From the NCBI GenBank assembly GCA_900548455.1, contig URKQ01000045.1:1-23172 (forward strand): DNA of 23,172 nt, given 5' to 3'. Source of the DNA: an uncultured Clostridium sp. Lineage in GTDB: Bacteria > Bacillota > Clostridia > Clostridiales > Clostridiaceae. The position numbers and the translations under genes were made by a program. Positions 1-6,522 of the stretch are shown piece by piece (the first letter of the stretch is position 1; each line of letters starts with the position of its first letter). Below the pieces are notes generated by a model. The model did not search any database. It saw nothing but the letters and a program-made list of their open reading frames with translations, and was not told the DNA's origin.

Positions 1-93
1 AGGGGTGAAGGGGGATACTATCCCCTCCGCTTCAAGGAGAGATTCCTCAAAGGGAACCATAGGGTTCCTTTTGAAAGAGCTGAATAATGTAAT
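1..93 (+). repeat. Palindromic repeat, copy A (cut by window start)
   Basis: This is a run of nested hairpins with no coding potential. Visible stems are GGGGAT/ATCCCC near 11-25 and a 10-bp stem AAAGGGAACC/GGTTCCTTTT around a four-base loop at 50-73. Bases 52-93 match the minus strand of 15697-15738 at 40 of 42 positions, and bases 1-68 align with 23105-23172 apart from scattered substitutions and a small indel. The 5' end is missing because the window starts inside it. It looks like a MITE- or REP-like intergenic repeat. No transposase accompanies it, so its mobiliser is unknown. Confidence 0.75.
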
Positions 94-99
94 CAGCTT

Positions 100-132
100 A
101 TAGGCATCACTGTAAATGCATACAGAGCCTAT
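100..132 (+). repeat. Small conserved hairpin, copy 1
   Basis: An outer stem ATAGGC/GCCTAT encloses CTGTA/TACAG with the loop AATGCA. Twenty bases (110-129) recur at 21518-21537 with one difference. It follows repeat copy A directly and may be part of the same element or a separate small structured repeat. Function unknown. Confidence 0.5.
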
Positions 133-154
133 TTAAATAAATAAAATTATAAAA

Positions 155-206
155 TTAAAGGGGCTTTCGCAAAATAGATAACTCTATTTTGTGAAGGCCC
201 CTTTAA
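155..206 (-). terminator. Long-stem terminator after the SIMPL gene
   Basis: Two 23-base arms (155-177 and 184-206) pair along their whole length with only two G-T wobbles, around a six-base loop. The arms begin right after the stop codon of the minus-strand SIMPL gene, and the minus strand continues into a T-rich run. The stem is unusually long for an intrinsic terminator. Confidence 0.8.
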
Positions 207-839
207 TTAATTGTCAATTTTCCATGTTATCGTAACACGTGCTTCCTTTTCAATATTTTCCGGAGACAGAGATATAGCTTCTGCCATATATCCAACTCTA
301 TTATTAAAAACTATTCCACTGTTACCATCATATTCAATATTCATGATTTTACCTAATTTAACCCTTGATGCAACAGTAATTGTTGCAGCGTTGTCTTTAG
401 CATTATTAACTGCATCAACAAGTAATTTTTCTTCAATTTTTTCATTGTTTTTAAGTTCGTATCTAATATTGAATGTGGGTCTAGCCTGACATTGTGATAA
501 CACCATTATTACCTTGCTAAGTAATACGGGATCTTCCTTAAACTCAATACTAAGGCTATTTATAACTTCATATCCTTTAAATACTTTTTTAAAATTACCA
601 TCACTGTCTTTTTCATTTTCAAATTTTGTATTTACTCTAAAATCACTAGTTTTTATATCATCATTATCAAAGCCCACTTCACCTAAACATCCTACCAAAG
701 TGTGTAATGATTCTTTTGCAGCCTGTATAGCCATTTCATATTCTATGTTTGTGTTAGTAAGTATCATTTCAATTACTACAGTGTCTGGCGGCAAGGATAC
801 TTTTCCAATTCCAACAACTCTTATATATTTTTCATCCAT
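207..839 (-). CDS. SIMPL (DUF541) domain protein
   Basis: This 210-residue protein belongs to the SIMPL/DUF541 family. The opening VVGIGKVSLPPDTVVIEM is the typical first strand (G-x-G-x-x-x-x-x-P-D-x), and the rest alternates strands and helices up to a C-terminal ARVTITWKI strand. Family members have been linked to signalling (mouse SIMPL) and, in bacteria, to envelope or oxidative-stress phenotypes, but no biochemical activity is agreed. Most bacterial members are exported. This one has no signal peptide or membrane segment, so it is probably cytoplasmic. The start is preceded by GAGGAGG ten bases upstream. It lies 63 bp after the UPF0158 gene and has its own terminator. Family call is firm, function is not. 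Confidence 0.85.
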   Translation of the reverse strand: MDEKYIRVVGIGKVSLPPDTVVIEMILTNTNIEYEMAIQAAKESLHTLVGCLGEVGFDNDDIKTSDFRVNTKFENEKDSDGNFKKVFKGYEVINSLSIEFKEDPVLLSKVIMVLSQCQARPTFNIRYELKNNEKIEEKLLVDAVNNAKDNAATITVASRVKLGKIMNIEYDGNSGIVFNNRVGYMAEAISLSPENIEKEARVTITWKIDN

Positions 840-856
840 TTTTATATATCCTCCTC

Positions 857-893
857 AAAAAAATAAAAAGTACTACATATTAGCTGTAGTACT
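857..893 (-). terminator. Terminator after the UPF0158 gene
   Basis: AGTACTACA (869-877) and TGTAGTACT (885-893) form a perfect 9-bp stem with a 7-base loop. On the minus strand it is followed by a run rich in T, as expected of an intrinsic terminator for the gene ending at 903. It sits just upstream of the SIMPL ribosome binding site, so some read-through may feed that gene. Confidence 0.8.
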
Positions 894-902
894 ATAATAT
901 TA

Positions 903-1421
903 TTAATCTAAGTGATCTATTCCATTTTTTAAGCACCAAAATTTTGCTCTTTGTGTCAACGCCATATTTCTAAAGTCATTCCACTTATCATCTAATTTAA
1001 AAGTAGTAATAACTTCTTTAAATCTTTTATAAGAATTATATTCATCAATAACCTTTAATAATTCTTCTTCATACTTTTTCTCTACAATAATAGAAGCAAA
1101 TTCTTTCATCATCTTTAAATTTTCAGTTTCACTTAATGAAATAAATTCTACATATTTGTCATGATTTAAATATAAATCTAAAGCCAGCTTTATTTCATCT
1201 GATTCCCACTCATCATATGATGCAAAATCAATTTTATCTAATATCTTTTCTTTATCATATCCATCTTCAAGTTCAGCTGCCAGATTTTCAATCATCTCAA
1301 TATAATCCCCTTGAACATCAACAAGCTCACCTTTTTCTCTAGAATAATATGATTGTGAATCACCAAAAATACTACCAAGTTGTAGTTTTTCCAATATTTC
1401 TTCCATAGTTATCTTTTTCAT
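903..1421 (-). CDS. UPF0158 family protein
   Basis: This is a 172-residue acidic, helical protein. The C-terminal part matches the UPF0158 pattern: RFKEVITTFKLDDKWNDFR followed by an aromatic and Ala-rich helix and the ending W-C-x-x-N-G-I. The N-terminal half is rich in Glu and Asp, with no membrane segment or signal peptide. UPF0158 proteins are widespread in Firmicutes and have no established function. AAGGA sits seven bases before the ATG. The promoter is well formed and lies inside a 25-bp dyad (see 1452-1481), so expression is probably controlled by a repressor. The gene is monocistronic or read through into the SIMPL gene. Confidence 0.8.
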   Translation of the reverse strand: MKKITMEEILEKLQLGSIFGDSQSYYSREKGELVDVQGDYIEMIENLAAELEDGYDKEKILDKIDFASYDEWESDEIKLALDLYLNHDKYVEFISLSETENLKMMKEFASIIVEKKYEEELLKVIDEYNSYKRFKEVITTFKLDDKWNDFRNMALTQRAKFWCLKNGIDHLD

Positions 1422-1726
1422 TTTCGTCCTTCCCTTCAGTGCGCAAAATATATTATAATTAACAAATTATATTTGTTAATTCTACTATCCTATCGGATTA
1501 ATTACATTCCTATAAATAATTTTTGTTGCACATTATATTCTTTTAAAAGAGTCCAAGTATTATTATAATCACTTCTATATATAAAATACAATACATATAT
1601 TGCATTAATTTTATAATATTGTATTTATACATGATAAATAATAAAAAAATAAAAATATTTTGTTATTTTATTATATTTTTGTTAAAATATACTTATTACA
1701 CTTAATAATATGGGAGGAAAAATGTT
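1422..1726. other. 305-bp AT-rich divergent intergenic region
   Basis: This region separates the UPF0158 and MFS genes, which are divergently transcribed. It holds the UPF0158 promoter and its dyad, then a second pair of 10-base arms AAATACAATA (1584-1593) and TATTGTATTT (1617-1626) 23 bases apart, which could be a control site or chance in such AT-rich DNA. The MFS ribosome binding site GGGAGGA is at 1712-1718. I see no RNA gene or riboswitch pattern. Confidence 0.6.
1452..1481 (-). promoter_or_regulatory. UPF0158 promoter embedded in a 25-bp dyad
   Basis: Minus-strand -35 TTAACA (1474-1479) and -10 TATAAT (1452-1457) are 16 bases apart. A perfect dyad, AATTAACAAA and TTTGTTAATT around five bases (1457-1481), spans the -35 and abuts the -10, so a bound dimer would block the polymerase. 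The order TTAACAA...TTGTTAA is the reverse of a Rex box. Confidence 0.55.
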
Positions 1727-2980
1727 ATGAAAAATAACCCTGATGACACTGGTTTAATTTCACCTCTATGGACAAAAGATTTTACAATTATAACTATTGG
1801 TACAGTAATTTCAATGCTTGGAAATGCTATTTCTGGATTTGCAATTGGATTATTAGTACTAGACTATACAGGTTCAACTTTTTTATTTGCACTATTTAAT
1901 ATTATGTATAACTTACCAAAAATCATAATGCCTTTCATTGCTGGTCCTTATATTGACAGATTTTCACGAAAAAAAATTATATATTCCTTAGACTTTGTAT
2001 CAGCTGGACTATATATGATCTTTTTTATAATCATTTATTTTAAGTTATTTAATTACGGATTTTTAATAGTAATGTGTTTAATAATTGGTTCAATCGACAG
2101 TGTATACCAAGTTGCATATGATAGTTTTTATCCTACTTTAATATCTAAAGGTAATTATACTAAAGCCTATTCCATATCTAGCATGATATTTCCACTTGCA
2201 GCAATTATGATTCCAGTTGCAGCTTACTGTTATGAAAACATAGGCTTAGAGCCACTTTTTATATTTAATTCTATATCTTTTTTAATTGCAGCAATAATGG
2301 AAACTCAAATTAAAGCAAAAGAGGACCTTCACGTTATAAATAACAACAAATATGAATTTAAAAAATATAAAGAAGACTTTAAATTAGGTATTGATTATAT
2401 TAAAAAGGAAAAAGGCTTACTTATTATAACTGCTTACTTTTTTATTACAATGATGATTTCAAATATATCTGGTACCTTGATACTACCATATTTTAAAAAC
2501 ACTTCAAACTTAGGAGTAGTTCTATACACATATGTTATGGGCTGTGCTATAATTGGTCGACTCATAGGTGGCGGTATCCACTATAAATTTAAGTATCCTG
2601 TAAATAAAAAATTTTCTATTGCACTGTTTGTATATATTATTTCCTCTGTTATAGAAGGTTCTTACTTATATCTTCCAACCTCAATAATGATGATATTTAA
2701 TTTTATAAGCGGAATATTATGCATAACATCCTATAATATAAGAATATCTTCTACACAAAATTATGTACCAAATGAATTCAGGGGAAGATTTAACGGTACT
2801 TTTCAGATGGTGTGCACAATGGGTGGAATCATAGGACAACTTATAGCTGGTATATTAGGAGAATTTTTACCAATAAGGCCTATTATATTGTTTTCTTATA
2901 TATTCTGCATTATAGCTGCACTGGTAATAATATATGGAGGAAAATCTCATGTAAAATTAATTTATAACAGAGATGCCTAA
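1727..2980 (+). CDS. MFS transporter, efflux type
   Basis: This 417-residue membrane protein has about twelve hydrophobic segments. The first begins near residue 20 (FTIITIGTVISMLGNAISGF), and a loop at about 76-88 carries the MFS motif-A-like PYIDRFSRKKIIY (D-R-x-x-R-K). A long hydrophilic central loop lies at about 195-225. The overall pattern fits the MFS_3/EntS-like and macrolide-efflux-like exporters of Firmicutes. The substrate cannot be read from the sequence, and no drug or siderophore genes flank it. The start is supported by GGGAGGA eight bases upstream. It probably has its own promoter in the AT-rich gap before it; the downstream Hsp20 gene has a 74-bp gap and its own ribosome binding site. 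Confidence 0.85.
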   Translation: MKNNPDDTGLISPLWTKDFTIITIGTVISMLGNAISGFAIGLLVLDYTGSTFLFALFNIMYNLPKIIMPFIAGPYIDRFSRKKIIYSLDFVSAGLYMIFFIIIYFKLFNYGFLIVMCLIIGSIDSVYQVAYDSFYPTLISKGNYTKAYSISSMIFPLAAIMIPVAAYCYENIGLEPLFIFNSISFLIAAIMETQIKAKEDLHVINNNKYEFKKYKEDFKLGIDYIKKEKGLLIITAYFFITMMISNISGTLILPYFKNTSNLGVVLYTYVMGCAIIGRLIGGGIHYKFKYPVNKKFSIALFVYIISSVIEGSYLYLPTSIMMIFNFISGILCITSYNIRISSTQNYVPNEFRGRFNGTFQMVCTMGGIIGQLIAGILGEFLPIRPIILFSYIFCIIAALVIIYGGKSHVKLIYNRDA

Positions 2981-3054
2981 ATTGATATATCACTTTTTTT
3001 AACTTTGTAAATAAGATATAAGTAGATAGTAATACGTTAAGGAGAAACTTTTAT

Positions 3055-3441
3055 ATGCTACTACAAACATTAGGTAGTTTAAGCAGTTTTATAAATCAAC
3101 TAATGCCTTCCTTTGAAGATAACTATAAAATTACAAATTCTAAAATTAAAGAAAAAGGTAGTTTTTATTACTTTGATGTTAGTCTCCCTGAAATATCAAG
3201 ACAAGATATATCTGTAAAATATAATGATGGTATGCTTATTTTAACTGTAATAAAAAGTACAGATACATCCTTTAACTCCTATAGTGGGAATTTTTATTTA
3301 AAAAAACAAGCCATCAACCACTATTCAAAAAAGTTTTATATAGGTAAAAATGTAAGAGCTTCCGATATAAAAACTACCTTTAAAAATGGAATACTTAGAA
3401 TTGCTTTTCCAAAATCAACTCAATATTTGATAGAAAAATAA
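3055..3441 (+). CDS. Small heat shock protein, Hsp20 family
   Basis: This 128-residue protein has an alpha-crystallin-like domain from about residue 24 to 122. It shows the strand pair SFYYFDVSLPEISRQDISVKY, the VKYNDGMLILTV strands, and the C-terminal signature FKNGILRIAFPK, close to the family's A-x-x-x-N-G-V-L-x-x-x-x-P. Such proteins hold unfolding proteins as ATP-independent chaperones. It is shorter and more divergent than typical clostridial Hsp18 (about 150 residues), with a short N-terminal arm and no I-x-I tail, so large oligomer formation is uncertain. AAGGAG lies ten bases before the ATG. No CIRCE or HrcA inverted repeat is visible upstream. A shared terminator separates it from the convergent phosphatase gene. 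Confidence 0.75.
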   Translation: MLLQTLGSLSSFINQLMPSFEDNYKITNSKIKEKGSFYYFDVSLPEISRQDISVKYNDGMLILTVIKSTDTSFNSYSGNFYLKKQAINHYSKKFYIGKNVRASDIKTTFKNGILRIAFPKSTQYLIEK

Positions 3442-3464
3442 GGTGTTAGCCAAGCTAACACCTT
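3440..3464. terminator. Bidirectional terminator between hsp20 and phosphatase genes
   Basis: AAGGTGTTAGC and GCTAACACCTT form a perfect 11-bp stem around CAA. Flanking A and T runs on both sides suit termination of the plus-strand Hsp20 gene and the minus-strand phosphatase gene, whose stop codon begins at the next base. Confidence 0.85.
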
Positions 3465-4634
3465 TTAACATCTAGTTATTCTAACATGTTTACCCATCTT
3501 ATTTAAATTTTCTTCTAGCTTATTTATAAGTTGTTCTTTAGCTTCAAAGTCAATGTCATATTCTGAATTTTCATTTCCTTCATTGGTTGCTTGCCCAAAA
3601 AATATATTTATGTCTGTGGCTTCTTCAAAAAGCATTTCCGAAAGTAATGAAGCTCCATCAGTTTTATCTTTAATTTTTAAAGAATTTAAACTATCTTCTA
3701 CATACTCTTCTGATATCTCTACAACCTTTCCTAAAGTTATAACTCCTTCAGTAACAAGATCTATCCCCTCTATTATTGCCTTTGATGGTACATCCTCATC
3801 CTCTTTAGCATTAGTTATAGTTTGAATTGGTTTATTTAAATACCTACTTGCAGCTTTTGCTGTAGTCCCACCACAAACTACATATTTGCCACCTTTTGAA
3901 AAAAACAATCTAAATATTTTTTCATCATCTTCCATATTAGTAGGTGGACCTATCATCAAATTAACAGCTTGCCTTTCCCTTACTTTAAATACTAAAACAG
4001 TAACATCATCTTCTGCACAATCAAAATTTAAAGACATACATGCATTCATGATATTAGCTGCCATTCTTTGAGGTGATAAATCGTTAGTATACCACATTTC
4101 AATATACTTAATTATATCACTTCTCTTCCAACCACCATTTGTAGTTTTTCCCATTCCTGCATTGGTGACACCATCAGAGAACAGAATAATCATATCATCC
4201 TTTTGAATCTCCAAGGTACTTTCATAAATTTCCTTTTCCTCTATAAAAATTCTTGAAGATCTATAAGGCATATTTTTTCCGTTTCTTATAATAATAACTT
4301 CAGGATTATCATATTGAGCAATATATAATTCTCTTCCCTTTATTTGTAGTATTGTAAATGTGGCATAAGCCATCTTTCTTTCTTTACATATAGGAAGTGT
4401 TCTTGCCATAGTATATATACTTTCTTCTATAGGAAGATTACGTGCAAACAAAGTACTTAATATTTTAGCAGTTAAAGTAGCTAAAATATTAGCTTTTACA
4501 CCACTACCTAACCCATCTGACATAGCAATAGTTGTAGTTCCTTGTTTTTTTACTATTGTATAATAATCTCCACATAATGATTGATTCTTTTTATTTACAC
4601 TACAATATCCTCTTTCAATGAAAAGCTCATCCAT
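3465..4634 (-). CDS. SpoIIE-type PP2C serine/threonine phosphatase
   Basis: This is a 389-residue protein. Residues 1-220 form a PP2C/SpoIIE catalytic domain with the metal-binding acids in place: GD at 22-23, SDGLGSG at 39-45, SDG at 153-155 and EDDV at 208-211. Residues 221-389 are an extra domain starting with a Rossmann-like VVCGGTTAKAASRYL stretch, perhaps ligand binding. There is no membrane segment. The gene follows the hydrogenase-PAS gene by 20 bp and is surely co-transcribed with it. PP2C phosphatases are the usual output partners of phosphatase-linked sensory [FeFe]-hydrogenases, so it probably converts the redox or hydrogen signal into protein dephosphorylation. The target is not visible here: no anti-sigma factor or HPr-like substrate gene is adjacent. 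GGAG lies eight bases before the start. Confidence 0.88.
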   Translation of the reverse strand: MDELFIERGYCSVNKKNQSLCGDYYTIVKKQGTTTIAMSDGLGSGVKANILATLTAKILSTLFARNLPIEESIYTMARTLPICKERKMAYATFTILQIKGRELYIAQYDNPEVIIIRNGKNMPYRSSRIFIEEKEIYESTLEIQKDDMIILFSDGVTNAGMGKTTNGGWKRSDIIKYIEMWYTNDLSPQRMAANIMNACMSLNFDCAEDDVTVLVFKVRERQAVNLMIGPPTNMEDDEKIFRLFFSKGGKYVVCGGTTAKAASRYLNKPIQTITNAKEDEDVPSKAIIEGIDLVTEGVITLGKVVEISEEYVEDSLNSLKIKDKTDGASLLSEMLFEEATDINIFFGQATNEGNENSEYDIDFEAKEQLINKLEENLNKMGKHVRITRC

Positions 4635-4654
4635 ATTATCAACTCCAGAATATA

Positions 4655-6340
4655 CTAATTTTCTTCTTCTTCCATCATTATAGTATCCTTCAAATCTATA
4701 ACAGCAATTTGTGTTTCAGCTGCTGTTTCTCCTAAAAGAGATGCTATTTCTTGAACAATTCTAAGCTGTTTTTCTACAATGTCATCTGCTAACCTTGCTG
4801 CCCTTAACTTTTCTTCTTTTATCTTATTTTTTCTTTTCTTCTCACCAGTTATATCCTTCATTATACAAATAATAATGCTATTGCTTTTATCATATAAAAA
4901 TACTTGTTCTAAATAAACGTTATATTCCACAAGAAAAGCTTTCTTCTTAACCGTTGTAATGGATTCTGTAATCATATTTACAAAATCAAATTCATCTAAA
5001 ATACTAGATACAGGTCCTCCAACAATATCCTTGTCATTTTTAATTCCAAAGACATCACACGCAGCCTTATTTATCTGTTGAATCTTTAAATCCATATCAA
5101 CTGCAACTACTAAATTAGGAGTTACATTGATAATTTTATCTGAAAATGATTCGGCTCTTTCCTTAATAAAAGGCAAGCACATAGAAATATCTGCTTTTCC
5201 CCAATATACAGCCTCTGCTTTATCCCTACATGTTGCATATCCACAAGTTCCACAATTAAGTTCATCTTCCTCAGAGTTTTTTCCCATTTTTCTGAGTATA
5301 CCCATTATTTGCTGTTCACTAGGTTTAGGAAGTACTACTTTCATATCCTTTCTTTCTTCATTCATATTTATATCAATTTCTTCATTATAGTCATTATCTT
5401 CAAGGGAGTTTGCATAATCTTCAACTCTAATTCTACCATCAATTAATGATGGCTTATGCTTTTGAAAATATGGTCCTCCTATACAACTGCCGCTACATGC
5501 ACTCATTTCTATAAAACAATTTTTAATATTTCCTTTAGCAATTTCTTTAATGGCATCAATACAATTATCTAAACCATCAATAGCCATATAACTATAGTTA
5601 TCATTTTTTTTCATTGTACCAATTATTCCACCTGCAATAGGAAATAATCTAGATTTATATTTTTCTTCCTCTTTTCCATCATCAACAATCTCTATATTTT
5701 TTTCCTTAAGCCATTCATTTAACTCCTCAAAAGTAATAGCATAATCTGCTTTACTTTCTTTTTCTTTACATTCACCTTTCTTAGAAATGCAAGGACCCAC
5801 AAAAACTACTATGGCATCCCCTTGGATATCTTTAATCTTTCTTGCACTAGCTTCCATTGGTGAAATGATTGGAGCTAAATAAGGAAGTGCTTCAGGATAG
5901 TGTTTTTCAATGTATTTAACTACCGTTGGACAACAAGATGAAATTATTGCAGAATTCCAATTTTCATCTATCAATTTCTCATATTCAGTTTTTACCATAT
6001 ATGCACCTTCAGCAGTCTCAACTACATCTGAAAAACCTAAATTTATTAAAGCTTCTCTTATAGTTGAGAAATTAGAAGTCTTATAGTTTGCTATATAGGA
6101 TGGTGCAATAGTGGCTATAACATTTTTCCCATCCCCAATTAAATTCTTTATCTTTTGAACCTCATTAATATCTTCTTTTGCATTTTGTGGACATACAACT
6201 GTACAATTTCCACAAAGTATGCAATCCTTTTCAATGATTTGAGCTTGATGGTTTTTTACCTCAATTGCCTTAACTGGACAATATCTAATGCACTTATAAC
6301 AATTCTTACAATTTACTTTTTTAAATTTTAAAATCCCCAT
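4655..6340 (-). CDS. Putative sensory [FeFe]-hydrogenase homologue with PAS domain
   Basis: I place the start at the ATG at 6340, with AGAAGG upstream; a longer frame reaches 6361. The 561-residue protein begins with two 4Fe-4S motifs (Cys 11, 14, 17, 21 and 40, 43, 46, 50). The H-cluster domain follows: SSCCP at 134-138, GPCISKK at 182-188, and EMSACSGSC at 278-286. A further FeS motif has Cys 363, 366, 371 and 388. A PAS domain spans about 398-497 and a helical tail ends the protein. All four H-cluster cysteines are present. Compared with the catalytic enzyme CpI, the Met353 and Met497 positions are Gly182 and Ser280, as expected of sensory rather than hydrogen-evolving enzymes. With the phosphatase next door it fits HydDB group C (phosphatase-linked). 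Its role is probably sensing hydrogen or redox state, not bulk hydrogen production. Confidence 0.88.
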   Translation of the reverse strand: MGILKFKKVNCKNCYKCIRYCPVKAIEVKNHQAQIIEKDCILCGNCTVVCPQNAKEDINEVQKIKNLIGDGKNVIATIAPSYIANYKTSNFSTIREALINLGFSDVVETAEGAYMVKTEYEKLIDENWNSAIISSCCPTVVKYIEKHYPEALPYLAPIISPMEASARKIKDIQGDAIVVFVGPCISKKGECKEKESKADYAITFEELNEWLKEKNIEIVDDGKEEEKYKSRLFPIAGGIIGTMKKNDNYSYMAIDGLDNCIDAIKEIAKGNIKNCFIEMSACSGSCIGGPYFQKHKPSLIDGRIRVEDYANSLEDNDYNEEIDINMNEERKDMKVVLPKPSEQQIMGILRKMGKNSEEDELNCGTCGYATCRDKAEAVYWGKADISMCLPFIKERAESFSDKIINVTPNLVVAVDMDLKIQQINKAACDVFGIKNDKDIVGGPVSSILDEFDFVNMITESITTVKKKAFLVEYNVYLEQVFLYDKSNSIIICIMKDITGEKKRKNKIKEEKLRAARLADDIVEKQLRIVQEIASLLGETAAETQIAVIDLKDTIMMEEEEN

Positions 6341-6464
6341 AATGTACCTTCTTCCATGCAATCATAATTGTTTGTTAGAAAAATAACATATCCTCTTCTT
6401 CAATTCTATTATAATATTCAAAATATTACAACCGACTTTATACATATTAACCATTTTGTGATAG

Positions 6465-6509
6465 GAAAAAATTAATCCTAGTAAAGCTTTTGTATTGCCT
6501 TACTAGGAT
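6465..6509 (-). terminator. Terminator of the NEAT operon
   Basis: ATCCTAGTAA and TTACTAGGAT pair perfectly over ten bases around a long loop. On the minus strand the hairpin runs into TAATTTTTT. It lies just after the stop of the NEAT-domain gene. Confidence 0.85.
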
Positions 6510-6522
6510 ATTTAAATGTTAT

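Noticed and set aside
1..93. End of an IStron or IS200/IS605 element, or an omega-RNA
   Set aside because: The hairpins are suggestive, but there is no TnpA, TnpB or group I intron core in the window and I cannot match a known end by eye. It is kept only as a repeat of unknown origin.
514..897. Plus-strand open frame of 127 codons opposite the SIMPL gene
   Set aside because: It is the antisense of a well-supported gene, lacks a ribosome site and has the Ser/Phe/Leu-rich composition typical of such shadows.
1457..1481. Rex (NADH-sensing repressor) binding site
   Set aside because: Rex boxes read TTGT...ACAA with arms pointing inward. Here the order is TTAACAA...TTGTTAA, so the arms are reversed.
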